DNA from: Alphaproteobacteria bacterium | GTDB taxonomy: Bacteria > Pseudomonadota > Alphaproteobacteria > Ferrovibrionales > Ferrovibrionaceae | Direction: 5' to 3' | Assembly (NCBI GenBank): GCA_017307375.1 | Contig: JAFKFH010000018.1 | Location: 1-64,000 of the forward strand | Length of the DNA stretch: 64,000 nucleotides | Shown: positions 45,697-54,677 of the stretch, piece by piece | Layout: every line of letters begins with the position of its first letter | How positions within the stretch are numbered: position 1 is the stretch's first letter | Notes under the pieces: generated by a model | What the model saw: only the letters and a program-made list of their open reading frames with translations | What the model was told of the DNA's origin: nothing | Database searches by the model: none | Made by a program: the position numbers and the translations under genes

Positions 45697-45707
45697 GACG
45701 AACCCTC

Positions 45708-46454
45708 CTAGAACCGCGCGGCGACGAGGTCGCCGGCAAACCACAACAGCACCAAGGCGTTGACCGTCATCAGCACGGCGCCAATGCGCCGCGCCGGCGC
45801 CCGCACCCTGGCGATCGCCAGATGGCCGAGCACGCCGACCGCCACCAGCCCCGGCACGGTACCCAGCGCGAAGGCCCCGGTCAGCAGGGCACCGGACAAG
45901 GCCCCGCCGCTGGCCGCGGCCGTGGCCAGCGCCGCATAGATCAGGCCGCAGGGCAGGAAGCCGAGCGCCAGGCCCAGGGCGAAACCACGCCAGCCGAGCG
46001 GTCGGGCGAACAGCGGCCCGGCGACATCGGCCAGGCGGCGCCCGAAGCCGCCGAGGCCGGGCAGGCTGAGACCGAAGCCGCCCAGGGCATAGCCAAGGAA
46101 GGACAGCCCGGCAAGCGCCAACAGCCCGGCCGCGATCCAGGTAAACCAGTTTTGCCCCCCGACCAGCCCGCCGATGCCGCCGGCGACGGCCCCGAGCCCG
46201 GCATAGGTGACAAGCCGGCCGAGGTGGTAGGGCAAGGCCGCCGCGCCGACCAGGCGCGTCCATTCCCCCATCCGGTCGGCCGGGGTCGCCCCCAGCCGGG
46301 CGGCCGCCTGGGCCAAGACGAACGGCCCGCACATGAAGGCGCAATGGGTCAGGCTGCCGACCAGGCCGGCGACGAACAGGCTGGCCGCCAGCGGCTGGCG
46401 TCCGGCCATCGCCGCGCCGCAGGCGGCAAGCAACGCGCCGAGCAGGTCAGACAA
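45708..46454 (-). CDS. TauE/SafE-family membrane protein (CcoH/UreH-like, probable cytochrome oxidase assembly)
   Basis: A 248-residue membrane protein with about six helices. The FVAGLVGSLTHCAFMCGPFV segment, with paired Cys residues next to the first helix, and LGFLPCGLIYAALATAAA in the middle are characteristic of the UreH-like/sulfite-exporter-like subgroup that occurs with copper and cytochrome assembly genes. The HCAFMC and PC cysteines could bind copper. It overlaps the small membrane gene by 8 bp and leads into sco, so all are probably one transcript. Confidence 0.85.
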   Translation of the reverse strand: MSDLLGALLAACGAAMAGRQPLAASLFVAGLVGSLTHCAFMCGPFVLAQAAARLGATPADRMGEWTRLVGAAALPYHLGRLVTYAGLGAVAGGIGGLVGGQNWFTWIAAGLLALAGLSFLGYALGGFGLSLPGLGGFGRRLADVAGPLFARPLGWRGFALGLALGFLPCGLIYAALATAAASGGALSGALLTGAFALGTVPGLVAVGVLGHLAIARVRAPARRIGAVLMTVNALVLLWFAGDLVAARF

Positions 46455-46743
46455 GGTGCCAGATGCCGATTGCCCCGGCGGCAGCCATCGGCCAGCAGAC
46501 CACGGGACGGATCAATTGCCGCAGAAAGCGGTGGCCCGGTTCCCAGCCGAAGCCGTGGAACAGGCAGGAAACCCCGCCGACCAGCAGGAAGGCGAGCGCG
46601 ATGCGCGTCGGCCAGTCGGCCCCGTCGCCCAGCACCTGCGGGTGGCTGCCGAGCAGCGCGATGGCCACGGCGACCAGCAGCAGCGAGACGACCGCCGGCA
46701 GGCTCGGCAGATGCTGGCGCTGCGGCGGCCGTTCGTCGGTCAC
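46447..46743 (-). CDS. Small membrane protein (98 residues, unknown)
   Basis: I do not recognise a family. The frame starts at GTG 46743, overlapping the SYLF stop (GTGA), and ends inside the next gene. Two or three hydrophobic segments are seen: VVSLLLVAVAIALLGSH, ALAFLLVGGVSCLFHGFGW-like IALAFLLVGGVSCLFHGF, and CWPMAAAGAIGIWHL. Cys and His residues in the second and third (SCLFHG, VCWP) could be metal ligands, as in oxidase-assembly proteins. Its place between SYLF and TauE/SafE genes and the overlaps at both ends support translation. Confidence 0.65.
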   Translation of the reverse strand: MTDERPPQRQHLPSLPAVVSLLLVAVAIALLGSHPQVLGDGADWPTRIALAFLLVGGVSCLFHGFGWEPGHRFLRQLIRPVVCWPMAAAGAIGIWHLV

Positions 46744-47417
46744 GGCGCCTCGGCCGCCTTCAGCGCCTGGCGCAGCGCGTCCGACCCCATGCCGTCGACA
46801 TTGCCGGCGAGGATTTCGCGCGGCGTCACCGGCTTGGCGTAGTAGGTATCGTTCCAGCGGTCGCGCGGCTGCAGCACGGCGCCGTCGATCGAGATGCCCG
46901 CCGCCAGGCCCTTGGCGCGGCTGAAGGTGACGATGTCGGCACCGACGTTCGACGTGGTCGAGGCCGCGAGGCCCTTGCCGATGGTGCCGAAGGCGACGGT
47001 TGCGTCGGCCCCGACCTTGAAGCGGTTCTTGAGCACCGCGTCCAGCCCCTTCTCGGTGCGGATGACCAGCATGATCTCGGAAATTTCGCCGCCCGCCTGC
47101 AGGCCGAACGAACCGCCGCCCATCAGGTAGAAGACCGGGGCCGACCACTGGCCGCCCTGGGGGTCGCGCGCCAGCAGGACGCCGCCGCCGCCCTCGCCGC
47201 CGATCAGGAAGCTTGCCTTGATGTACTCGGGGAAGATGATGACGCCGCGTGCAGTCGCCAGCATCTTGCGCAGGTCGGCCATGTCGGACTGGGCGGCAAA
47301 GGCGTCGACCGAAACCTTGGCGCGGTCGATCAGCACCTGCTCCTCGCCGGCGCGCGCCGCCGGGGCGGCAGCGACCAGCAGCAAGGCCACGGCCAGTGCG
47401 ATGAAACCACGAATCAT
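46740..47417 (-). CDS. SYLF/YSC84-domain lipid-binding exported protein
   Basis: A 225-residue protein with a signal peptide (GFIALAVALLLVAAAPAARA) and a SYLF (YSC84-type) domain: KMLATARGVIIFPEYIKASF, GGEGGGGVLLARD, FGLQAGGEISEIMLVI and GADATVAFGTIGKGLAAST are its signatures. SYLF domains bind phosphoinositides in eukaryotes; bacterial exported members have no settled role. AGGAGG precedes ATG 47417. First gene of a probable four-gene unit running through the small membrane protein and TauE/SafE to sco. Confidence 0.88.
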   Translation of the reverse strand: MIRGFIALAVALLLVAAAPAARAGEEQVLIDRAKVSVDAFAAQSDMADLRKMLATARGVIIFPEYIKASFLIGGEGGGGVLLARDPQGGQWSAPVFYLMGGGSFGLQAGGEISEIMLVIRTEKGLDAVLKNRFKVGADATVAFGTIGKGLAASTTSNVGADIVTFSRAKGLAAGISIDGAVLQPRDRWNDTYYAKPVTPREILAGNVDGMGSDALRQALKAAEAP

Positions 47418-47441
47418 GGGGCACCTCCTGTTTCCAGGCGT

Positions 47442-47468
47442 AATATAGGGGGCTCACCATGACGACAA
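47442..47468 (-). promoter_or_regulatory. Possible promoter of the SYLF gene
   Basis: On the minus strand TTGTCG (47463-47468) precedes TATATT (47442-47447) by 15 bases, somewhat short. A start near 47435 would give a brief leader before ATG 47417. Confidence 0.35.
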
Positions 47469-47583
47469 TGGGGCAAGGCCATTTACCACCGCCCGCCGTC
47501 CGCGGGGCCGTGGCGAAATGACGCTGAGTGGGTTAGACCTGACGGCGTCGATTTTCCCCTCTCCGATCAGGTCACCTGCGCCC

Positions 47584-48645
47584 ATGAGCCGTTTCTGGAG
47601 CCCCGTCGTCCGCACCCTCACCCCCTACGTGCCGGGCGAACAGCCCAAGCTCGCCAACCTGATCAAGCTCAATACCAACGAGAACCCTTACGGCCCGTCG
47701 CCCCGCGTGCTCGAGGCCTTGCGCGCCGAAGCCGCCGAATCGCTGCGCCTCTATCCCGACCCCAGCGCCGACCGGCTGAAGAAGACGCTGGCGGCCTATC
47801 ACGGCGTCAGCCCGGCGGAAGTGTTCGTCGGCAACGGCTCGGACGAAGTGCTGGCCCATGTCTTCCTCGGTCTGCTGAAGCAGGATGCCCCGCTGCTGTT
47901 TCCCGACATCAGCTATTCGTTCTATCCGGTCTATTGCGGGCTCTACGGCATCGAGTACCGCCAGATACCGTTGAACGCCGCGATGGAGATCGACGTCGAC
48001 GGCTATGACGGGTCCTGCGGCGGCGTCATCTTTCCGAACCCCAACGCGCCGACCGGGCATCTGCTGCCCCTCGATGCCATCGAACGGCTGCTGACCCGCC
48101 ACGCCGACCGCGTCGTCGTCGTCGACGAAGCCTATGTCGCCTTCGGCGGCGAAAGCGCCATCCCGCTGGTCGCCCGCCATCCGAACCTGCTGGTGGTGCA
48201 GACCCTGTCGAAATCCCGTTCCCTGGCCGGTCTGCGCGTCGGCTTCGCCATCGGCCAGGCCGAACTGATCGAGGCGCTGGAGCGGGTCAAGAACAGCTTC
48301 AATTCCTACCCCCTCGACCGCTTCGCCATGGCCGGCGCGGTCGCCGCCTTCGAGGACGAGGGCTATTTTCAGGAAACCCGCCAGGCGGTGATCCGCAGCC
48401 GCGAGAAGCTGGCGGCCGACCTGCAGGCGCTGGGCTTCCGGGTGCTGCCCTCGGCCGCCAACTTCGTCTTCGCGACGCACCCGAAGCAGGACGCGGGCAA
48501 GCTCGCCGCGGCCTTGCGCGAACGCGGCATCATCGTCCGCCATTTCCGCCAGCCCCGCATCGAGCAGTATCTGCGCATCACCGTCGGCACCCCGGCCGAA
48601 TGCGACGCGCTGATCGAGGCGCTGGGCGAGCTGACGAAGGACTGA
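47584..48645 (+). CDS. hisC: Histidinol-phosphate aminotransferase
   Basis: Class II PLP aminotransferase, 353 residues, seventh step of histidine synthesis (imidazole-acetol phosphate with glutamate). Seen: [13 protein letters not shown] at the N-terminus, [30 protein letters not shown] and the PLP lysine in [20 protein letters not shown] 47584 is preferred; an in-frame ATG at 47518 would add 22 atypical residues. Several HisC-like enzymes also act on aromatic substrates, but the fit to HisC is good. Convergent with the nucleotide-transporter-like gene with no gap. Confidence 0.92.
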   Translation: MSRFWSPVVRTLTPYVPGEQPKLANLIKLNTNENPYGPSPRVLEALRAEAAESLRLYPDPSADRLKKTLAAYHGVSPAEVFVGNGSDEVLAHVFLGLLKQDAPLLFPDISYSFYPVYCGLYGIEYRQIPLNAAMEIDVDGYDGSCGGVIFPNPNAPTGHLLPLDAIERLLTRHADRVVVVDEAYVAFGGESAIPLVARHPNLLVVQTLSKSRSLAGLRVGFAIGQAELIEALERVKNSFNSYPLDRFAMAGAVAAFEDEGYFQETRQAVIRSREKLAADLQALGFRVLPSAANFVFATHPKQDAGKLAAALRERGIIVRHFRQPRIEQYLRITVGTPAECDALIEALGELTKD

Positions 48646-49953
48646 CTATTCGGCCGGCGACGCGACGGCCTCGCGTCGCTCGGCCTGCTCCTGCCTGCGG
48701 CCGAGCCAGTAGCTCAGGCCGAGCCACAATGCGGAGACCGGCACGGCGATCCAGGCAATGCCGGTCAGGGTGAGGCCCACCGCCAGCAGACCGGCATAGG
48801 CCCAGCTGCCGACCTGATCGCCGCCGCGATAGACGACGGTGTCGATGAAATTCTTGGCCTTGTAGCGATCCTCGCGCGGGACCGAGGTGAACAAGACCTC
48901 CCGCGTCGGCCGGGCCAGGGCGAAATTCGAGACACGGCGGCCGACCTGGACCGCCACGAAGACCGCCACCGTCGGCATCGAGGCCAACGCCGCGAACCCG
49001 GCGATGCTGACCAGCGGCAGGATGCACAGCGTGAGAGCGACGCCGAGCCAGCCCATCACCCGGCCGGTCAGGAACAGCTGGATCGCCAGGGTGAAGACGT
49101 TCACCCAGAAATCGATGTCGGCGAAGAAGGCGGTGCGCGCCGCGCGATCGGCAAAATTCGCCTCGGCGATCTGGGCCTGCTGGAAATAGAGCACGGTCGA
49201 GGTGATCGAATAGAGCAGGATGAAGACCGCGATGCCGAACAGGTAGGGCGAGCGGAAGGTATGGGTGAGCCCCGCGAAGATGCCGCCGCCGACAGCGCGA
49301 TGCGGATCGTCGCCCTGCACCGGCTGCCGGAACGCATCCGAAAGCCGCGACAGCCGGCGCGTCGCGAACACGGCCACTTCGAGCAGCAGGATCGAGGCGA
49401 GCAGCAGCCAGGTCTGGCCGACATGCTCGACGAAACCTGAGGTCAGGGCCGAGCCCGCCAGGCCGCCGAGCGTCGCCCCGGCGGCCAGGAAGCCGAACAG
49501 ACGCTTGCCCTGGCCGCCGTCGAAGACGTCGACGATGAACGACCAGAACACCGAGACGACGAACAGGTTGAAGACCGAGACCCAGATGAAGAAGGCGCGG
49601 CCGATCCAGACATGCTGTTCGGGCGTCGCCAGCGCGAGCAGCCCCATGAACACCAGCAGGTTGACCATGAAGAAGCGGTAGGAGACCGCAATGAACTGCT
49701 CGCGCGGCCAGCGGCGCACCGCGGCGGCAAACAGCGGATTGACCGCGAGCATCGCGACCAGCGTGCCGGTGAACAGCCAGGGCAGGTTGCGCACCCCGCC
49801 GGCGACGCCGAGTTCATCGCGGATCGGCCGCAATACGTAATAGGCCAGGAACAACGCGAAGACGTAGAGCCATGACCAGGCCAGCGCCCGGCCCTCGCCG
49901 GGCCGGATGTCGATCACGCGGCGGATGAGGGCGGCCGCGCCGTCAGAGCGCAT
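48646..49953 (-). CDS. MFS/nucleotide (NTP/NDP) transporter-like membrane protein
   Basis: A 435-residue twelve-helix protein resembling the Npt1/Npt2-type nucleotide transporter group found in free-living bacteria (WSWLYVFALFLAYYVLRPIR near residue 30, VFWSFIVDVFDGGQGKRLFG, ARPTREVLFTSVPREDRYKA and KNFIDTVVYRGGDQVGSWAY are typical). True ATP/ADP translocases belong to parasites; the role in free-living cells is unknown. ATG 49953 overlaps the aldo/keto reductase stop region by 11 bp, so the two are co-transcribed and share the Pho-box-like element upstream. Confidence 0.85.
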   Translation of the reverse strand: MRSDGAAALIRRVIDIRPGEGRALAWSWLYVFALFLAYYVLRPIRDELGVAGGVRNLPWLFTGTLVAMLAVNPLFAAAVRRWPREQFIAVSYRFFMVNLLVFMGLLALATPEQHVWIGRAFFIWVSVFNLFVVSVFWSFIVDVFDGGQGKRLFGFLAAGATLGGLAGSALTSGFVEHVGQTWLLLASILLLEVAVFATRRLSRLSDAFRQPVQGDDPHRAVGGGIFAGLTHTFRSPYLFGIAVFILLYSITSTVLYFQQAQIAEANFADRAARTAFFADIDFWVNVFTLAIQLFLTGRVMGWLGVALTLCILPLVSIAGFAALASMPTVAVFVAVQVGRRVSNFALARPTREVLFTSVPREDRYKAKNFIDTVVYRGGDQVGSWAYAGLLAVGLTLTGIAWIAVPVSALWLGLSYWLGRRQEQAERREAVASPAE

Positions 49954-50863
49954 CGATGAACTGCTCCATCCGCCGGCGCAGCGCCGCGTCGGGCATGCGG
50001 CCCTGGGCGGCCTTGAGGTTGTCGTCGACATAGCGGGCCTGGGCCATGCCCGGCACCGCGCAGGTCACGGCGTCATGGGAGACGATGTACTTGAGGAACA
50101 CCTGGGCCCAGGTCGTGCAGTCGATCTCGGCCGCCCAGTCGGGCAGCGGCCTGCCCTCGGTCGCCTTGAACAGCCGGCCCCGGCCGAACGGCAGGTTGAC
50201 GAACACCGCCATGCCGCGATCCCGGGCCAGCGGGATGATGCGGTCGGCCGAGCCGCGATCGTCCAGCGCATAGTCGATCTGGATCGAATCGAGCGGTTCG
50301 TCCCGCATCATCGCCTCGAAATCCTGGTACTGGCGATCGAACGAGGTGGTCGCGCCGACATAGCGGATGCGGCCGGCGGCCTTCAGGTCGCGCAGGGTGG
50401 CGAGCTGGTTTGCCGTGTCGCGCAGGTTGTGGACCGCGATCAGGTCGATCCGGTCGGTCTGCAGGTTGCGGAAGGCCTGCTCGATCTGGGCGCGGCCGGC
50501 TTCCTTCGAATCGGCACCGACCTTGGTCGCCAGGAACAGCCGGGGTCGCAGCCCGAGGTCGGCGACCAGCCGCCCCATGATCGCCTCGGCATTGCCATAG
50601 GACGGGGCGGTGTCGATCACCGTGCCGCCCAAGGCGCTGAACCGCGCGAAGGTCTCGCGCAACGGCGCCATGTCGGCGTCGGTGCGGGCTTCCTCATAGC
50701 GGCGGGCGGTGCCCAGGCCGATGACCGGGATCCGCTCGCCGCTCGACGGAATCGGCTTGGTGATCAGGGCCGGACCCTGGGCCAGCGCCGAACCACCCGG
50801 CACCTGGCCGCCCAGCGCCAGGGCCGCGCCACCAGCCAGCAGGCCACGTCGGGTAATCTGCAT
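49943..50863 (-). CDS. Exported aldo/keto reductase (Tat-type signal)
   Basis: A 306-residue aldo/keto reductase. The N-terminus QITRRGLLAGGAALALGG is a twin-arginine signal, so the folded protein should act in the periplasm, unusual for an NADPH enzyme. The barrel follows: IPVIGLGTARRYEEAR, DTAPSYGNAE with the catalytic Asp and Tyr, LFLATKVGA with Lys and IDLIAVHNL with His, so the catalytic tetrad is intact. TWAQVFLKYIVSHDAVTCAV precedes the phosphate-binding end. GGGAGG precedes ATG 50863. Preceded by a Pho-box-like element and followed by a nucleotide-transporter-like gene. Confidence 0.9.
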   Translation of the reverse strand: MQITRRGLLAGGAALALGGQVPGGSALAQGPALITKPIPSSGERIPVIGLGTARRYEEARTDADMAPLRETFARFSALGGTVIDTAPSYGNAEAIMGRLVADLGLRPRLFLATKVGADSKEAGRAQIEQAFRNLQTDRIDLIAVHNLRDTANQLATLRDLKAAGRIRYVGATTSFDRQYQDFEAMMRDEPLDSIQIDYALDDRGSADRIIPLARDRGMAVFVNLPFGRGRLFKATEGRPLPDWAAEIDCTTWAQVFLKYIVSHDAVTCAVPGMAQARYVDDNLKAAQGRMPDAALRRRMEQFIDAL

Positions 50864-50890
50864 GACATCCTCCCATTGCGAAGGATTATC

Positions 50891-50908
50891 ATGACATTTT
50901 TATGACAG
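50891..50908 (-). promoter_or_regulatory. Pho-box-like element upstream of the aldo/keto reductase
   Basis: Read on the minus strand, CTGTCAT-AAAA-ATGTCAT is two 7-mers in 11-bp register: the first fits the PhoB box exactly and the second in 6 of 7 bases, with an all-A spacer. GATAAT follows directly; a CGCAAT lies ten bases further and could serve as -10. The start codon is 28 bp downstream. Confidence 0.6.
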
Positions 50909-50953
50909 TCGACAATGCCGTCCGGACGGCGAAACGGCCTGACGTTTGCGTGA

Positions 50954-53221
50954 TCAGGCGCCGACGCTGATGCCGTGGCTGGCCGCCCAGTCGAGCAGGC
51001 GGTCGCGGATCGAATGTTCGTGGCTGTCGAGGATCTCGGCCATGAAGCGCTGGATCTGGCCGGCATCGAGGCTGCGCAGCATTTCCTTGACCGGCCCGAC
51101 CGAACCGGCCTGCATCGAGAAGCCGTCGAGGCCGATGCCGATCAGCGCCATCGCCTCGAGCGGCTTGCCGCCCATCTCGCCGCACAGCGTCACCGGCCGG
51201 CCGGCGGCGCGGCACTGGTCGACGACGTCCTTGAGAAACTTGAGGAACCCCGGCGCCAGGCGATCGTAGCGGTCCATCACCTTGGGATTGCCACGATCGA
51301 CGGCGAACAGGAACTGCATCAGGTCGTTCGACCCGATCGAGATGAAGTCGACGCGCGGCAGCAGCGCGCCGAGCTGATAGGCCAGGGCCGGCACTTCGAG
51401 CATGGTGCCGACGCGCAGTTCGGAAGGCACTTCGCGGTTGTGCTTTCTGACCCAGGCCACCTCGGAATCGAGCATCGCGCGGGCGCGGATGAATTCCTCG
51501 ACCTCCGACACCATCGGAAACATGATGTCGAGCCGGCGGCCGGCACCCGCGATCAGCAGCGCGCGCAGCTGGCTGCGCAGCAGCACCGGGCGGTCGAGGC
51601 CCATCCGGATCGCCCGCCAGCCCAGCGCCGGATTTTCCTCCTCCGGGTGCGGCATGTAGGGCAGCCGCTTGTCGCCGCCGATGTCGAGCGTGCGGAAGAC
51701 GACCGGCCGCCCCTTGGCACTGTCGAGGATCGAGGCGTAGATGCCGGCCTGGGCATCGATGCGCGGCAGCGACGAGCGCACCATGAAATGCAGCTCGGTA
51801 CGATAGAGACCGATGCCGTCGGCACCGGTCTCGTCGAGATGGTCGAGATCGGCCAGCAGGCCGGCATTCATGTAGAGCCGGATCTTGCGGCCGTCGCGGG
51901 TGACGGCCGGATCATCCTTCTGGCTGGCATATTTGGCGAGGCGGGCGGCGCGCACCGCCATGTTCTGGCGGAAGGCGGCCTGCACATCCTCGCGCGGGCG
52001 AATGAACAGCTGACCGCGATCGGCGTCGACGATGACCTGGTCGCCCAGCTCGACCGCCGCGATCGCCCCTTCGGCCGAGCCGACGACCGGCAGGTTCAGG
52101 GCGCGGGCGACGATGGCCACATGGCTCATCGTCGACCCTTCCTCGAGCACCAGGGCCTGCAGCCGCGCGCGATCGTAGTCGAGCAGCTCGGCCGGCCCCA
52201 TCGAGCGGGCGAACAGCACCGCGTTGTCGGGCATCTTGCGCACATGCTCGTTCGGGTCGCGCCCCGATAGATGCAGCAGCAGGCGGTTCGCCAGGTCCTC
52301 CAGATCGGCCAGCCGCTCCCGGATATAGGGGTCGGTGATCTGGTTCATGCGGTTGCGCATGTCGGTCTGGACGCGCTGGACCGCCGCCTCGGCGGTGAGG
52401 CCGCTTTCGACGGCCTCGTGCAGCTTGGCGTTCCAGCCCTTGTCGTAGGCGAACATCTTGTAGGTTTCGAGGATGTCGCGGCTTTCGCCGGTGATGCCGT
52501 CGCCGTCGAGCATCAGGTCGATCGAATCGCGCATCGACAGGATCGCGCGCTCGAGCCGTTCCAATTCGTGGCCGGTATCCTCGGCCACGGTGCGCGTCAC
52601 CTCGATACGCGGCTCGTGCAGATGGGCGGTGCCGATCGCCAGCCCTTCCGACAGCGCCCGGCCCTCGATCCGGGTCGGCAGCAGGCTGGAGCGGCGGACG
52701 CGGGCGAGGTCCTCGGGCGCCAGGATGCCGGACTGGCTGACCAGTTCGGCCAGCACCATGGCGATGGTCTCGAGGACCTCGACCTCTTCCTCGGCATATT
52801 GGCGGCGGGTGCGGTTCTGCACGACCAGTACGCCGATCGACTTGCCGGCGCGCAGGATCGGCACGCCGAGCAGCGAATGGTAGATCTCTTCGCCGGTTTC
52901 GGGGCGATAGGCGAAATGAGGATGCGACTGGGCATCGGCCAGCGCCAGCGGCCGGGAATTCATCGCGATGTCGCCGACCAGACCCTCGCCGACATTGAGG
53001 CGGGTGCGATGGACGGCCGAGGGATTCAGGCCCTCGGTCGCGTAGAGCTCGAGGATCTCGCCCGGCCGCATCAGATAGACCGAGCACACCTCCGACACCA
53101 TGTTGGAGGCGATGACGCGCACGACCTCGTGCAGCCGGTCGTCCGGGCTGCCGGGGCCGGCGAGAAGTTCGCGTAGACGCTTGAGAAGGAGACGCGGCCC
53201 CGCCGCCGCCGGCCGTTTCAT
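50954..53221 (-). CDS. ptsP: Phosphoenolpyruvate-protein phosphotransferase, nitrogen PTS (EI-Ntr)
   Basis: First enzyme of the PTS-Ntr phosphorelay (PEP to NPr to EIIA-Ntr), which links nitrogen and carbon state to potassium, PHB and stress control. 755 residues: an N-terminal GAF domain (LHEVVRVIASNMVSEVCSVY, GDIAMNSRPLALADAQ) that binds glutamine/2-oxoglutarate in this family, then the EI domains with phospho-His in LEEGSTMSHVAIVARALN and the C-terminal PEP-binding barrel (GIGLYRTELHFMVR, RTLDIGGDKRLPYM, FISIGSNDLMQFLFAVDR, catalytic Cys in VTLCGEMGG). Same strand as lysC, 51 bp after it. Confidence 0.95.
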   Translation of the reverse strand: MKRPAAAGPRLLLKRLRELLAGPGSPDDRLHEVVRVIASNMVSEVCSVYLMRPGEILELYATEGLNPSAVHRTRLNVGEGLVGDIAMNSRPLALADAQSHPHFAYRPETGEEIYHSLLGVPILRAGKSIGVLVVQNRTRRQYAEEEVEVLETIAMVLAELVSQSGILAPEDLARVRRSSLLPTRIEGRALSEGLAIGTAHLHEPRIEVTRTVAEDTGHELERLERAILSMRDSIDLMLDGDGITGESRDILETYKMFAYDKGWNAKLHEAVESGLTAEAAVQRVQTDMRNRMNQITDPYIRERLADLEDLANRLLLHLSGRDPNEHVRKMPDNAVLFARSMGPAELLDYDRARLQALVLEEGSTMSHVAIVARALNLPVVGSAEGAIAAVELGDQVIVDADRGQLFIRPREDVQAAFRQNMAVRAARLAKYASQKDDPAVTRDGRKIRLYMNAGLLADLDHLDETGADGIGLYRTELHFMVRSSLPRIDAQAGIYASILDSAKGRPVVFRTLDIGGDKRLPYMPHPEEENPALGWRAIRMGLDRPVLLRSQLRALLIAGAGRRLDIMFPMVSEVEEFIRARAMLDSEVAWVRKHNREVPSELRVGTMLEVPALAYQLGALLPRVDFISIGSNDLMQFLFAVDRGNPKVMDRYDRLAPGFLKFLKDVVDQCRAAGRPVTLCGEMGGKPLEAMALIGIGLDGFSMQAGSVGPVKEMLRSLDAGQIQRFMAEILDSHEHSIRDRLLDWAASHGISVGA

Positions 53222-53272
53222 GGCGCGGCCGGCGCCGTCAGGGCCGAGGCTGTGGCCCGGCTATGTGGCCGC

Positions 53273-54499
53273 TCAGGCGGCATCCAGCCCGAAGGCGGTG
53301 TGCAGGCTGCGCACCGCCAGCTCGGTATATTCCGCCGCGATCAGCACCGAGACCTTGATCTCGGAGGTGGTGATCACCTGGATGTTGATGCCCTTCTCGG
53401 CCAGCGCCTTGAACATCGTGCGCGCGATGCCCGAATGGCTGCGCATGCCGACGCCCACGACCGAGACCTTGACCACGTTCTTGTCGAGGACGAGGTTGGC
53501 GTAGGAGACGGTTTCGCGGGCGGCCTCGATCGTCTGCTTGGCGCGCTCGGCATCGGCGCGGCCGACGGTGAAGGTCAGGTCGGTCAGCTTGCCGTCTTCC
53601 GAGACGTTCTGGACGATCATGTCGACGTTGATGCCGGCATCGGCCAGCGGCCCGAAGATCGACGCGGCGATGCCCGGGCGGTCCGGCACGTGCAGCAGCG
53701 CGATCTTGGCTTCATCGGTCGAATAGGTCACGCCGCTGACGATTTGCTGTTCCACGATCTCTTCCTCATCAACAACCAGCGTGCCGGGCTTGTCCTCGAA
53801 GCTCGACAGCACCTGTACGCGAACACGGTGATTCATCGCCATCTCGACCGAGCGGGTCTGCAGGACCTTTGCGCCCAGCGATGCCAGTTCCAGCATTTCC
53901 TCGTAGGTGATCCTATCGAGTTTGCGGGCAGCCGTCACGATGCGCGGATCGGCCGTATAGACCCCGTCCACATCGGTATAGATGTCGCAGCGATCGGCCT
54001 TGAGGGCGGCGGCCAGCGCCACGGCCGACGTGTCCGAGCCGCCGCGGCCGAGCGTCGTGACCCGCGGCTGATTGCCACCGGTGACGCCCTGGAAACCCGC
54101 CACGACCGGGACGATGCCGGCCGAGAATTCGGCCTCGATCATCTCGGCGTCGATCGATTCGATACGGGCCGAGCCATGCATGTCGTTGGTGCGAATCGGG
54201 ATCTGCCAGCCGGTCCAGGAGCGTGACTTGACCCCGAGTTGCTGCAGCGCGAGGGCGACCAGGCCGATGGTGACCTGCTCGCCGGTCGCGACGATCTGGT
54301 CGTATTCCTTCTGGTCGTAGACCGGCGCGATCTGGCGGACATAGTCGACGAGCTTGTTGGTCTCGCCCGACATGGCGGACACGACGACCGCGACCTGGTT
54401 GCCGGCATCGACCTCGCGTTTGATCTTGGTGGCGACGTTCTTGATCCGATCGATCGTGCCGACCGACGTCCCGCCGAACTTCAACACCAGACGCGCCAT
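53273..54499 (-). CDS. lysC: Aspartate kinase
   Basis: Phosphorylates aspartate at the head of lysine, threonine and methionine synthesis. 408 residues: KFGGTSVG at the N-terminus, VVSAMSGETNKL, TTLGRGGSDTSAVALAA and DVDGVYTADPRIV in the catalytic domain, then two ACT domains in the last third (PGIAASIFGPLADAGINVDM and GMRSHSGIARTMFKALAEKG) for feedback by lysine and/or threonine. ATG 54499 fits the family start. Divergent from ubiG and followed by ptsP, an arrangement common in Alphaproteobacteria. Confidence 0.96.
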   Translation of the reverse strand: MARLVLKFGGTSVGTIDRIKNVATKIKREVDAGNQVAVVVSAMSGETNKLVDYVRQIAPVYDQKEYDQIVATGEQVTIGLVALALQQLGVKSRSWTGWQIPIRTNDMHGSARIESIDAEMIEAEFSAGIVPVVAGFQGVTGGNQPRVTTLGRGGSDTSAVALAAALKADRCDIYTDVDGVYTADPRIVTAARKLDRITYEEMLELASLGAKVLQTRSVEMAMNHRVRVQVLSSFEDKPGTLVVDEEEIVEQQIVSGVTYSTDEAKIALLHVPDRPGIAASIFGPLADAGINVDMIVQNVSEDGKLTDLTFTVGRADAERAKQTIEAARETVSYANLVLDKNVVKVSVVGVGMRSHSGIARTMFKALAEKGINIQVITTSEIKVSVLIAAEYTELAVRSLHTAFGLDAA

Positions 54500-54621
54500 A
54501 GTCCCGTTCCCTGCCAAGACGTGCCGCCACGCGGCACCAAACAATCATAGGCCTCAGGCGACGCGGGGAGCCCGGCCGCACCCCAGATGGATCCAGCCCA
54601 GTCCCTTCTTTGCCTGAAGCC

Positions 54622-54650
54622 TTGTCGGAAAGAAGCGCGCTATACATACT
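54622..54650 (+). promoter_or_regulatory. Putative sigma-70 promoter of ubiG
   Basis: TTGTCG (54622-54627, 4/6) and CATACT (54645-54650, 4/6) are separated by 17 bases; transcription would start near 54657, giving a leader of about 20 bases before ATG 54678. Confidence 0.45.
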
Positions 54651-54677
54651 CCGCGCCAGCCACTTTGGGAAGTCGCC

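Noticed and set aside
54521-54537. GTGCCGC-CAC-GCGGCAC hairpin in the lysC leader, considered as attenuator or lysine riboswitch
   Set aside because: A single short hairpin with no leader peptide, T-run or riboswitch-like architecture was seen.
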